Shown: positions 45,537 through 54,048 of the stretch, one piece after another
Numbering within the stretch: position 1 is the stretch's first letter
Layout of the letters: each line of letters opens with the position of its first letter
Source of the DNA: Pseudonocardia petroleophila
Lineage (GTDB): Bacteria > Actinomycetota > Actinomycetes > Mycobacteriales > Pseudonocardiaceae
Assembly (NCBI RefSeq): GCF_014235185.1
Contig: NZ_CP060131.1
Span: 999,501 to 1,063,500, forward strand
Direction: 5' to 3'
Length of the DNA: 64,000 bases
Translations under genes and position numbers: made by a program
The notes under the pieces: generated by a model
What the model was told of the DNA's origin: nothing
Databases searched by the model: none
What the model saw: the letters and a program-made list of their open reading frames with translations, nothing else

Positions 45537-46594
45537 GGGCTGTCCTCGCCTTCCGGTTCACCGGTGGTGGTGAACTTGTCGTAGAAGATGTTCGCCTCGA
45601 GTACACCGAGTGCCGTGAGCTTCGCCAGCGCCGCATCCACCATCGGCGGAGGCCCGCACACGTACGCGTCCCGACCCTTCAGATCGGGCTCGAGCCGTTC
45701 GACGACATCGGTGATGAGCCCGACCTCGCCGTCCCACTCGTCGTCACCGGCTGGCTCGGAGAGCGCCGGGACGTACCGGAAGCCGGGGATCTTCTCCTCC
45801 AGCTCCCGGAGTTCCTTCTCGAAACACAGGTCCCGCGACTGCCGGCCTCCGTAGTAGAAGATCGGCTTGCGGTCCGTCCCGCGTTCCGCCATCGAGCGCA
45901 GCAGGCCCAGCACCGGCGCCATCCCGGCTCCACCGCCCACGAAGATGATCGGCGAGGTCCGACTCTCCCGAAGCGTGAAGGTCCCGAAGGGGCCCTCCAC
46001 ATCGAGCCGGTCACCGATCTGCACCTTCTGGTCGAGGAACTCCGAGAACAGCCCATCGGGGTAGACCTTGATGACGAACTCGAACACGCCTTCGCGGCCC
46101 GGGACGTTCGCCATCGAGAACGAGCGGCTCTCGTCCGTGCCGGGTACCGTGATGTCCAGGTACTGGCCGGGAAAGAACTTGATCTCTTCTGGCTCGATCA
46201 ACTTGAGGACGAGGTGTCGCATGTCGTGGGTGACCGACTCGTTCGAGACGACCTCGGCCACGCCCTTCTTCAGCGGCAGCCCCGACCGGATGATCTCCTC
46301 GTCGTACTGGAGGAGCTCGATCACCAGGTCCGAGTACGCGTGCGCCCGGCAGAGGAGGGTCTGCCCCTCCTCACGTTCGGAGTCCGGCAACGCGAACGTG
46401 GAGTACTTGTCGAGTTCGATGTCGTCCATGTCGCCCTCGAGGACGAACGACTTGCACGCCGCGCACTGACCCTCTTTGCAGCCGTGCATGAGCTGCACGC
46501 CGTTCTCGGCTGCGGCGCGGAGAATGTTCTGATCCTCGTCGACCTCGATCTCGATGCCCACCGGCTCGAACCTGACGATGTGCTTCTCACCCAT
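45533..46594 (-). CDS. prmB: Monooxygenase NADH reductase (2Fe-2S, FAD)
   Basis: 353 residues. The plant-type ferredoxin domain holds Cys39, Cys44, Cys47 and Cys82 (CKEGQCAAC, LLC). The FAD domain has RSFSMAN (157-163); the NAD domain has GGGAGMAP (220-227) and CGPPPMVD near the end. It passes electrons from NADH to the diiron hydroxylase. Separated from the large-subunit gene by 112 bp containing a hairpin. The coding DNA is lower in GC than its surroundings. Confidence 0.94.
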   Translation of the reverse strand: MGEKHIVRFEPVGIEIEVDEDQNILRAAAENGVQLMHGCKEGQCAACKSFVLEGDMDDIELDKYSTFALPDSEREEGQTLLCRAHAYSDLVIELLQYDEEIIRSGLPLKKGVAEVVSNESVTHDMRHLVLKLIEPEEIKFFPGQYLDITVPGTDESRSFSMANVPGREGVFEFVIKVYPDGLFSEFLDQKVQIGDRLDVEGPFGTFTLRESRTSPIIFVGGGAGMAPVLGLLRSMAERGTDRKPIFYYGGRQSRDLCFEKELRELEEKIPGFRYVPALSEPAGDDEWDGEVGLITDVVERLEPDLKGRDAYVCGPPPMVDAALAKLTALGVLEANIFYDKFTTTGEPEGEDSP

Positions 46595-46653
46595 TAGCTG
46601 TCTTGCGCCCTTCGCCGGTGGACCTGTGTGAATTACTGAGGCTGGCCTGAGCA

Positions 46654-46690
46654 GGGGGAGGGCCGACGATGGAGTCGCCGACCCTCCCCC
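46654..46690 (-). ncRNA. RNA hairpin in the large-subunit/reductase gap
   Basis: In minus-strand RNA, 16-bp arms (46690-46675 and 46669-46654) pair completely around a 5-nt loop, using two G-U pairs. In plus-strand RNA the same two positions would be A/C mismatches, so the structure suits the operon transcript. No U-run follows, which argues for a stability or processing element rather than a full terminator. It is an mRNA element, not a separate gene. Confidence 0.6.
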
Positions 46691-46706
46691 CTCACCTGAC
46701 CCGCGC

Positions 46707-48359
46707 TCAGGCGCTCGCGGGTGCCGGTCGTCCGGCGGGGCCCTGCTTGTTGTAATCAGCGAGGAACGCGGCCTTGCCGGCGGCGTCGAGCTCGTTGATG
46801 ATCACGTTGGGGCTACCGCACGGCGGGCAGCGACGCAGGTGGTCCAGCGTCCACATCTTCTTGGGGTTCAAGTCGAGGTGGGGCTGTGCCGTCATGGTCT
46901 TGCCGTCGTCGCGGACGAAGCCCATGTCGGACACCACGTCGGCCCAGTTCCAGCCGTGGTAGAGCGTCTCCCACTCGCGGTGCCCGACCAGACGGCCCAT
47001 GTTCGGGGTCTCGCGACCCTGGTACGTGGGACGGAAGGCCTCGACATCGGTCCAGCGGCAGACCTCGTGGCAGTACGTGCGCGTCACGCCGTCGATGTCG
47101 GCCATGACCATGTCCTCGCGGACCAGGCACGGGACCATGCAGGTCCAGCAGCGGGCCGGGTAGACGTAGTCGACGTCCTCGAAGACGATCGGGTTGTGCC
47201 CGTTCGGCACGGCGAGGCGGTTGTAGTTCTCCCACCACGCGCCGTACTTGTCGTACCAGCCCGGGTACTTGTACTCGAACCACTCGAAGTCCGTGTCGGT
47301 CATCGCGTCGATGCGCCAGTAGTTGGCGAGCCAACCGGTGGCGAAGAACTGCGCGACCTCGTGGACGTAGCCCTTCTCCCAGATCTGCTTCCACGACTCC
47401 TCGATCAAGTCGTGCGGGATGACCAGGCCGTACTTCTCGAGCGGGACGAGGTACGAACGGTAGTAGTCGTCGTAGATCCAACGACGCCACATCTCCGCGT
47501 AGGACTCGCGGTCCTTGCGGCGGTCCTTCGTGCCGTACTCGATGAAGGTACCGATGGCGGCGTCGACGACGCGGTGGTTGTTCCACCACGCGTAACGCAG
47601 GTCGCGCTCGAGCAGCTGGCGGTTGTCCTCGTCGGACAGGGCCATCAGCAGCGTGGCGTAACCGTTGGAGATGTGGCGCGACTCGTCGGACTGGACCGAG
47701 TGGAACACCGTCGGCAGCAGGTAGTCACCGTTGGCCGCAGCCTCGGCCGGCATGGCCACGAACAGGGTGTTCGTGAACGCCGTCTCGGCGACGATCGTCA
47801 GGTAGATGCTGGCCGCGGTGATCGCGTCACCGGTGATGAACCCCTCGGCGAACTGACGGCCGATGGTGCCGCAGTAGTCGCTGTGGAAGTTCCGCAGGCT
47901 GTTGTTGAAGCCCGCCGGGTCGATGTAGTTGTTCATGTAGAGGCGCTTCAGGTTCTGCTGGATCGTCGAGTGGCGAACCTCGTCGATCATCTGAATCGCC
48001 TGGCCGTTGTGCAGCTCCGGGTTCGGGACCACGTGGAACAGCATCGGCATCGACCGTGCGGCCGAGACCTCGGGCAACGGGATGATGCTGAGGAACAGCT
48101 TCTGCCACTCCAGCCAGCGCTCCTGCACCTGCCGGAACATGTTCCCGCGGATGGCTCCGTCAGACGCGCCGTAGACGCGGTGGTCCTTCTCCTCCTGCAT
48201 GGGGAAGTAGGACCGCAGGACCTGCTTGAGCGGGTCCTTCTTGGCAGCCTTGCGGAAGGTGTAGTCGGTTCCGTACTTCATGTACGGCTCGTGGTACTGC
48301 GGCTCCCAGGAGAGTTCCTGGATCTTCTGGTGAGCCTTGGCCAAACTCTGCCGACTCAA
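46707..48359 (-). CDS. prmA: Soluble diiron monooxygenase hydroxylase large (alpha) subunit, propane/THF type
   Basis: 550 residues. The six diiron ligands are Glu97, Glu127, His130, Glu192, Glu226 and His229 (DEVRHS, AETAF, DESRH); every one is offset by exactly 17 from the methane monooxygenase ligands (114, 144, 147, 209, 243, 246). Gene order large-reductase-small-coupling with chaperonin and amidohydrolase matches prmABCD/mimABCD, and thmADBC in its first four. Substrate (propane, tetrahydrofuran, dioxane, acetone, phenol) cannot be told from sequence. It begins with TTG at 48359, preceded by GAGGAGA. Confidence 0.93.
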   Translation of the reverse strand: MSRQSLAKAHQKIQELSWEPQYHEPYMKYGTDYTFRKAAKKDPLKQVLRSYFPMQEEKDHRVYGASDGAIRGNMFRQVQERWLEWQKLFLSIIPLPEVSAARSMPMLFHVVPNPELHNGQAIQMIDEVRHSTIQQNLKRLYMNNYIDPAGFNNSLRNFHSDYCGTIGRQFAEGFITGDAITAASIYLTIVAETAFTNTLFVAMPAEAAANGDYLLPTVFHSVQSDESRHISNGYATLLMALSDEDNRQLLERDLRYAWWNNHRVVDAAIGTFIEYGTKDRRKDRESYAEMWRRWIYDDYYRSYLVPLEKYGLVIPHDLIEESWKQIWEKGYVHEVAQFFATGWLANYWRIDAMTDTDFEWFEYKYPGWYDKYGAWWENYNRLAVPNGHNPIVFEDVDYVYPARCWTCMVPCLVREDMVMADIDGVTRTYCHEVCRWTDVEAFRPTYQGRETPNMGRLVGHREWETLYHGWNWADVVSDMGFVRDDGKTMTAQPHLDLNPKKMWTLDHLRRCPPCGSPNVIINELDAAGKAAFLADYNKQGPAGRPAPASA

Positions 48360-48497
48360 CGTCGTCTCCTCACGGTGGTGGTTTTCCGCGTTGCCGACAC
48401 GAGCGCGGGCGTCTCGGCACCGGAGGTGAGCGCGGAGGTTGCGGCTGGCCGGGGGCTTGCGGGCCCCGGTGCTGCTCTCTCCGTGCCGGGAATCACA

Positions 48498-48533
48498 CCT
48501 CCCCGGGAGGCAGCGTGCGGTCTCATTATGAGA
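48498..48533. promoter_or_regulatory. Two short dyads in the regulator-monooxygenase intergenic region
   Basis: CCTCCC-C-GGGAGG (48498-48510) and TCTCAT-T-ATGAGA (48521-48533) are both 6-1-6 palindromes with centres 23 bp apart, about two helical turns. The second is strikingly AT-rich. They are the best candidates for activator binding sites 140-175 bp upstream of the monooxygenase start. Confidence 0.4.
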
Positions 48534-48581
48534 TTGTCCGACGTTACGACTCGCCCACTACCACTCGGTGCAGTGCGGCTG

Positions 48582-48587
48582 TACGGT
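48582..48587 (+). promoter_or_regulatory. -10 box for the activator gene
   Basis: TACGGT, about 57 nt before the TTG start proposed at 48644. Confidence 0.35.
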
Positions 48588-48643
48588 CCATAGGCGCACC
48601 GGCCACCGCCGCGGACCACAGCAGCTCCGAGAAGGGCAACCGG

Positions 48644-50524
48644 TTGGACCACCCGGACGAGCACGCACTCGACCTCAGTGTCTCCCTGCGAGCGGCCTAC
48701 GACCGTCGCGGGGCTTCTGCACGCCCAGGTCAGATGCGTCCCGCTCCCGACGGCGGCTCCGAGCAGCTCGCCCGCGCCCGCACCTCCTTCCTCGTGGACG
48801 AGGAGGTGGAGCCCGGCGTCGTCCGGGAGCCGATCCTCGCCTCGTGGACGCGCTCCCGGCACTACGACGTCGACGCCGACCGGCTCGAGCTGCCCTACGA
48901 CTCCGACATCTCGATGGACTCGCAGCTCACCCGGGCGGCCGGCCCGATCATCCGGGAGGTCGCCGACCAGCTCGCCAGCGAGCCGGTCAGCCTGATCCTC
49001 ACCGACGCCGACGGTGTCGTCCTCGACCGCCGCAGCGGCGACGGCGGGCTCACCCACCACCTCGACCGCATCTGGCTCGCGCCCGGCTTCAGCTACGCCG
49101 AGCGCTACGTGGGCACGAACGGGATCGGCACCGCGCTCGAGGGCCGCGGGCCCGCGCAGGTGTTCGGCCACGAGCACTACGCCGAGCACCTCGAGGACCT
49201 GGCCTGCGCCGGGGCCCCGATCCGGCACCCCGTGAGCGGCAAGGTCCTGGGCGTCGTCGACCTCACCTGCTGGCGCAGCGACGCCAACATGATGATGACC
49301 GCGATCGCGTCCACCGTCGCGAAGCGGATCGAGGAGACGCTGCTGGAGCAGTCCGGCCGCCGCGAACTCGCGCTGCTGCACGACTACCTCATCGCCTGCC
49401 AGCGGGGTCGCGGCGCGGTGTTCGCGCTCAGCGACGACCTGCTGATGATGAACGACCGCGCCCGCGAGCTGTTCGACCCGTCCGACCAGGGGCCGCTGCT
49501 GGCCGAGGCGGGCGAGGCGCTCAAGTCCGGCCAGCGCCACCAGGTCCTCGTCGACCTGCCCAGCGGCAACACCGCGCGCATCCAGCTGCGGCCCAGCTGG
49601 ACCGAGGGCAACCGCGCGGGCGGCATCGCGCAGGTCCAGCTCATCACCAACGGCGCCGTGCCCACCCCGCGGACGTCCACCTCCTCGCCCGCCCTCCCGG
49701 CCGCGGTCGGGTCGGGCGCGCTGTGGACCAAGTGCTGCCAGGCCGTCGACCGGCACTTCCGCGCCCGCGAGTGGCTGGTGCTCGAGGGCGAGCCGGGGAC
49801 GGGCAAGACCACCGTCGCGCGGGCCACCCACCAGGGCCGCACCCCCGCGGCCCACCTGCGGGTCCTCGACGCGGCCGACGCCGGCCCGCGCTGGTTCGCC
49901 GACGTCGCCGAGGAGCTGCAGACGGGCGGGGGCACGCTGGTCCTCACCCACGTCGACAGCCTGGACCCCGACGGCGTGCAGGCGCTGTGCGACGTCCTCG
50001 AGGAGCACCGCGACACCACCGACCCCGAGCGCCCCTGGGTCGTCGCGACCGTCACGGCGGGCACCGGGTCCCCCGAGCACCTCGGTGAGCTGCTGGGGCA
50101 CTTCCCGAGCACCGTCGAGGTGCCGCCGCTGCGCCACCACGTCGAGGACGTCTCCGAGCTGGTGCCCTACCTGATCGCGCGGCTCACCCGCGGGGCCGAG
50201 CTGACCTGCTCCCCCGAGGCGATGCGCGTGCTCATGCGCAACCGCTGGCCCGGCAACATCGAGCAGCTGTACCAGGTGCTGCGCAAGGTCGTGGCCAAGC
50301 GGCGCACCGGGATCGTCTCGCCTGCCGACCTGCCCGCGGAGTGCCGCGCCATCACCCGGCGCGTGCTCACGCCGCTGGAGGCCATCGAGTGCGACGCGAT
50401 CGTCGACGCCCTGCTCGACGCGTCGGGCAACAAGGCCGAGGCGGCCCGGCACCTCGGGATGTCGCGGGCCACCATCTACCGCAAGATCCGCGGCTACGGG
50501 ATCTCGATGCCCACCTCGGGATGA
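48644..50524 (+). CDS. GAF-AAA-Fis activator of the monooxygenase operon (MimR/AcoR type)
   Basis: 626 residues from TTG at 48644, which follows GAGAAGGG; an ATG at 48734 is the alternative. The GAF-type sensor has GFSYAERYVGTNGIGTALEG. The central AAA domain keeps Walker A (GEPGTGKTT) but lacks the GAFTGA loop that contacts sigma-54, and its Walker B region reads GGTLVLTHVDSLD. The C-terminal Fis helix-turn-helix is NKAEAARHLGMSRATIYRKI. Such activators control mim/prm operons in actinobacteria, presumably with a sigma-70-type factor. Divergent from prmA. Confidence 0.85.
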   Translation: MDHPDEHALDLSVSLRAAYDRRGASARPGQMRPAPDGGSEQLARARTSFLVDEEVEPGVVREPILASWTRSRHYDVDADRLELPYDSDISMDSQLTRAAGPIIREVADQLASEPVSLILTDADGVVLDRRSGDGGLTHHLDRIWLAPGFSYAERYVGTNGIGTALEGRGPAQVFGHEHYAEHLEDLACAGAPIRHPVSGKVLGVVDLTCWRSDANMMMTAIASTVAKRIEETLLEQSGRRELALLHDYLIACQRGRGAVFALSDDLLMMNDRARELFDPSDQGPLLAEAGEALKSGQRHQVLVDLPSGNTARIQLRPSWTEGNRAGGIAQVQLITNGAVPTPRTSTSSPALPAAVGSGALWTKCCQAVDRHFRAREWLVLEGEPGTGKTTVARATHQGRTPAAHLRVLDAADAGPRWFADVAEELQTGGGTLVLTHVDSLDPDGVQALCDVLEEHRDTTDPERPWVVATVTAGTGSPEHLGELLGHFPSTVEVPPLRHHVEDVSELVPYLIARLTRGAELTCSPEAMRVLMRNRWPGNIEQLYQVLRKVVAKRRTGIVSPADLPAECRAITRRVLTPLEAIECDAIVDALLDASGNKAEAARHLGMSRATIYRKIRGYGISMPTSG

Positions 50525-50579
50525 CCGCTGTCATCTACCCCGGTGACAGGCGGCACGGGTGATCGTCGGCCCCCGTCGC

Positions 50580-50585
50580 TAGGGT
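50580..50585 (+). promoter_or_regulatory. -10 box for the leaderless ABC ATPase gene
   Basis: TAGGGT, 7 nt before the ATG at 50593, with no ribosome site. Confidence 0.45.
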
Positions 50586-50592
50586 CGGCCGC

Positions 50593-51489
50593 ATGTTGGA
50601 CATCCGGGGGGTCTCCAAGCGGTTCGGGCAGGTCCAGGCGCTCGACGACGTCGGGTTCTCGGTGCGGCCCGGTGAGGTGTTCGGGTTCGTCGGGAGCAAC
50701 GGCGCGGGCAAGACCACGACCATGCGGATCGTGCTCGGCGTGCTGTCGGCCGACGCGGGAGAGGTCGTCTGGCAGGGCCGGCCGGTCGACGCCGAGCTGC
50801 GCCGGCGCATCGGCTACATGCCCGAGGAGCGCGGCCTCTACCCGAAGATGAAGGTCGGCGAGCAGCTCACCTACCTCGCGCGGCTGCACGGGCTGCCCGC
50901 ACGCGAGGCCCGGTCGGCGGTCGAGCGGTGGACGGCGCTGCTCGACGTGGGCCACCGGCTCGGCGACGAGGTCCAGAAGCTGTCGCTGGGCAACCAGCAG
51001 CGGGTGCAGCTGGCGGCCGCGCTGGTGCACGACCCCGAGGTGCTCGTGCTCGACGAGCCGTTCTCCGGGCTCGACCCCACCGCCGTCGAGGTGATGAGCG
51101 GGGTGCTGCGCAGCAAGGCCGACTCGGGCGTCCCGGTGATCTTCTCCAGCCACCAGCTCGAGCTCGTGGAGCGCATCTGCGACCGGATCGGGATCATCTC
51201 CGGCGGCCGGATGGTGGCGGCCGGATCGGTCTCCGAGCTGCGGGAACGCGAGGGGAGCGTCGTGCTGGAGGTGGAGGGCCCGCCCCCGGGGTGGGCGGCG
51301 GGCGTCGACGGGGTGGAGGTGGTCGCCTCCGACGGTCCCGGCACCCGGCTGCGCCTGGCCCCCGGCACCGACGACCAGCGGGTGCTCACGGCCGCACTGG
51401 CCGCGGGGCCGGTGCACGAGTTCCGGAGGTGGCGCCCGCCGCTGACCGAGCTGTACCGCGACGTCGTGGAGTCGGGGGTGCCGGCATGA
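50593..51489 (+). CDS. ABC exporter ATPase (NatA-like)
   Basis: 298 residues. Walker A GSNGAGKTT, a MPEERGLYPKM Q-loop region typical of NatA/DrrA types, signature LSLGNQQRVQ (degenerate), Walker B VLVLDEPFSGLDP and H-loop SSHQLE. The C-terminal ~75 residues form the accessory domain common in exporters. Its stop overlaps the permease start (ATGA). Substrate unknown; sodium or a drug are family options. Confidence 0.88.
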   Translation: MLDIRGVSKRFGQVQALDDVGFSVRPGEVFGFVGSNGAGKTTTMRIVLGVLSADAGEVVWQGRPVDAELRRRIGYMPEERGLYPKMKVGEQLTYLARLHGLPAREARSAVERWTALLDVGHRLGDEVQKLSLGNQQRVQLAAALVHDPEVLVLDEPFSGLDPTAVEVMSGVLRSKADSGVPVIFSSHQLELVERICDRIGIISGGRMVAAGSVSELREREGSVVLEVEGPPPGWAAGVDGVEVVASDGPGTRLRLAPGTDDQRVLTAALAAGPVHEFRRWRPPLTELYRDVVESGVPA

Positions 51490-52700
51490 CCGCGCCGCTC
51501 GGTTCGCGTCAGGCGGTGCTGCTGGTCGCGGGCCGCGAGTTCACCTCGCAGGTCCGCTCCCGCAGCTTCGTGATCGGCCTGCTCGTCACCCTCGTGCTCT
51601 TCGGGGGCATCGGGCTGCTCGGCAGCGTCATCGCGGGGCAGTCGTCCAACCCCTCGCTCGGCGTCACGCCGGAGACGTCGTCGCTGCGGACCGCGGTCGA
51701 GCAGGCCGCCGCCACGCAGGGGCTCGACGTGCGGATCGTCCCGGTCGAGGACGGTCCGGGCCGGGTCCAGGTCGACGCCGACGAACTCGACGCCCTGCTC
51801 ACCGGGTCCGCGGGCGACTACGAGCTGCTCGGCCGCGACGCCGTCGACCCCCAGCTGGAGGCGGTCGTCGGCACCGCCGTGCAGCAGGAGGCGCTGGCCG
51901 CCGCGCTGTCGCAGTCCGGGGTCGACCCGGCGCAGCTCGCGCAGCGGTCGCAGGTCAGCACCGACACGCTCCAGCCGGTCGACCCCGACCGGGGTGAGCG
52001 GCTCGCGCTCGCGCTCGTCGGCACGGTCCTGCTGTTCATCTCGCTGTCCGGCTACGGGCAGCTCGTCGCGACCGGGGTCGTCGAGGAGAAGCAGAGCCGC
52101 GTCGTCGAGCTGCTGCTCGCCACCATCAAGCCGTGGCAGCTGCTGGCCGGGAAGGTGCTCGGCCTGGGGGCGGTCGGGCTGCTCCAGCTGGTGATCCTGG
52201 GGATCATCGGCACCGTCGCCGCGGCGGGGGGCGGGTTGCTGACGGTGCCCGGGGCCGCGGCGGGGATGTTCGCGATGGTGGTGCTCTGGTACCTGCTCGG
52301 GTTCTTCCTGTTCGCGGCGCTCTACGCGGCGATCGGGTCGACGGTATCGCGCCAGGAGGAGCTGAACTCGGTCGTCACACCGCTGATCTTCGTGCTGATC
52401 GTCCCGTTCGTGCTGGTGGTCAACCTGCTCCCCGGGGATCCGCGCAACGAGCTCGCCGCGGTGCTCTCGTTCATCCCGTTCCTGTCGCAGACGATCATGC
52501 CCGCGCGCTACGCCCTGGGCGTCGCCCCGCTGTGGGAGGTCGGGGTGTCGGCGCTGATCGCGCTGGTCGCGGTCGTCGGCGTGGTCCGGGTCGCCGGCCG
52601 GGTCTACCAGAACTCGATCCTGCGCACGGGTGCGCGGGTCACGCTGCGGGAGGCGCTCGGCCGGCCGGCCGCTCAGTCGATGACGAGGTCGAGGGCGTAG
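51486..52700 (+). CDS. ABC exporter permease (NatB/ABC-2 type)
   Basis: 404 residues. One N-terminal helix (FVIGLLVTLVLFGGIGLLG) is followed by a ~150-residue extracytoplasmic domain and then five or six helices, the NatB/YhaP architecture. VVEEKQSRVVELLLATIKPWQLLAGKVLG is the conserved coupling helix. The last 28 nt overlap the convergent glycosidase gene. Confidence 0.88.
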   Translation: MTAPLGSRQAVLLVAGREFTSQVRSRSFVIGLLVTLVLFGGIGLLGSVIAGQSSNPSLGVTPETSSLRTAVEQAAATQGLDVRIVPVEDGPGRVQVDADELDALLTGSAGDYELLGRDAVDPQLEAVVGTAVQQEALAAALSQSGVDPAQLAQRSQVSTDTLQPVDPDRGERLALALVGTVLLFISLSGYGQLVATGVVEEKQSRVVELLLATIKPWQLLAGKVLGLGAVGLLQLVILGIIGTVAAAGGGLLTVPGAAAGMFAMVVLWYLLGFFLFAALYAAIGSTVSRQEELNSVVTPLIFVLIVPFVLVVNLLPGDPRNELAAVLSFIPFLSQTIMPARYALGVAPLWEVGVSALIALVAVVGVVRVAGRVYQNSILRTGARVTLREALGRPAAQSMTRSRA

Positions 52701-53962
52701 TCGGGGAACCAGCCGCCGGCCTCGGGTTCGCCCGCGCGGCAGGACCCGTCCGACTCGCCGGGCCGTTTGATCCACAGCAGGGCGTCGACCAGCGGGATGC
52801 CGGGGTCGAGGGTCGGTGCGGTGCCGAGCAGGCGGTCGGGCGGGTTGCACCAGTTCGGGGCGCCGTCGGTGGGCTCCCCGGGACGGCCCGCCCCGTTGCG
52901 GCTGGTGTCGACGACGAACCGGACCCCGCCGCCCAGCGCCTCGGAGATCGCGGTGCCGTACGCGACGCTGGCCTCGGTGGTGTAGAAGTTCGCGACGTTG
53001 AGGCTGAACCCGGCGGCGCGGTCGACGCCGGCCCGCTCCAGCGCCGCGGCGGTCGCGGCGGCGTCACCGGTGAACCCGGGGTTGCCCGCGTCGATGTAGA
53101 CGCGCGCGCCCGCGGCGGTGAAGGCGTCGACGGCGCCCGCGAGCAGCTCGTAGCGGCCGGAGCCGCCCTCCTCGGCGCACCCGGTGAGCTGGTGGGACAG
53201 GGCGTCGGGCTCCAGCACGACGATCGACTCGGCACCCCCGAGCCCTCCGGCGACCGACTCGATCCAGGACCGGTACTCGGCGGCGTCCGCCGCGCCACCG
53301 CCGGAGAAGCTCCCGCAGTCGCGGTCGGGGATGTTGTAGGCGACGAACAGCGGGATCGTCCCGGCCGCGGCGGCGCGGGCGGTGTAGGCCGCGACCGTGG
53401 AGCGCGTGCCGTCGCCGCCGGTGAGCCACAGCGGGACCGCCCGGTCGGCGAGGGCGCGGAGGGCGTCGGCGTCGGCGGTGCGGCCCTGCGCGGTCCACTC
53501 CTCGACCTGCCGGGCGGCGGGCGTCGTCGGGTCGACGTAGAGCGGGCCGTCCTGCGCGACGGGGGTCGGGACGAGGCAGCCGGTCCCGTCGACGTCCTGC
53601 ACGCAGCCGATCTGCCGTGCCTGCGGCGGCGCGGCGGCGGTCGGGGCGGGGCCGGCCGAGACCACGATCCCGGTGACGGCGATGACCGCCGCCCCGATCA
53701 GCGCGGGCAGCTCGTGGGTGAACAGGCGCGAACGGCGTCGGCGGGACGGGGCCGGCGGGGCCTCCCCCCGCGGTGCCCGCGGGCGGGGCACCTCGAACCG
53801 GGGCGGGGCGGCGAGCTCGGCGGCGAGGCTGCGGTGCACCTCGATCTGCGCGAGCAGGTCCGGCGGCAGGCGGTCGAGGACCGCGACGGGACCGCTCCCG
53901 GGCCGGGCGCCGGCGCGGCCCGGACCGCGGTCCGGATCGGCCGACCGGTACAGACCGGTCAC
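52673..53962 (-). CDS. Membrane-anchored glycoside hydrolase family 6 protein (endoglucanase-like)
   Basis: 429 residues. A ~80-residue proline/arginine-rich cytoplasmic tail and one membrane anchor (ALIGAAVIAVTGIVVSAG) precede a GH6 catalytic domain: AYNIPDRDCGSFSGGGA, VVLEPDAL, IDAGNPGF, FVVDTSRNG, WCNPPDRLLG, WIKRPGESDGSC and AGGWFPDYAL, with the acidic residues expected for inverting cleavage of beta-1,4-glucans. There is no carbohydrate-binding module. The anchoring suggests a cell-surface role rather than secreted cellulolysis. Confidence 0.9.
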   Translation of the reverse strand: MTGLYRSADPDRGPGRAGARPGSGPVAVLDRLPPDLLAQIEVHRSLAAELAAPPRFEVPRPRAPRGEAPPAPSRRRRSRLFTHELPALIGAAVIAVTGIVVSAGPAPTAAAPPQARQIGCVQDVDGTGCLVPTPVAQDGPLYVDPTTPAARQVEEWTAQGRTADADALRALADRAVPLWLTGGDGTRSTVAAYTARAAAAGTIPLFVAYNIPDRDCGSFSGGGAADAAEYRSWIESVAGGLGGAESIVVLEPDALSHQLTGCAEEGGSGRYELLAGAVDAFTAAGARVYIDAGNPGFTGDAAATAAALERAGVDRAAGFSLNVANFYTTEASVAYGTAISEALGGGVRFVVDTSRNGAGRPGEPTDGAPNWCNPPDRLLGTAPTLDPGIPLVDALLWIKRPGESDGSCRAGEPEAGGWFPDYALDLVID

Positions 53963-54048
53963 CCTCTCGCTCCTGTCCCTCGTCGACGTCCGTCGGATAG
54001 ATCCGCCCGAACTGCCGATTCGTTACACGAAAGGGTGAGCCGACGCCG

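Noticed and set aside
46707-48359. Naming the enzyme a tetrahydrofuran or dioxane monooxygenase.
   Set aside because: Large-subunit motifs and gene order are shared by propane, acetone/phenol and ether monooxygenases; the sequence alone does not separate them.
48474-48487. Minus-strand GGCAC...GAGC with GG-N10-GC spacing, resembling a sigma-54 promoter for the monooxygenase operon.
   Set aside because: The -12 part is poor (GAGCA rather than TTGCA), actinobacteria generally lack sigma-54, and the adjacent activator lacks GAFTGA. Probably chance in GC-rich DNA.
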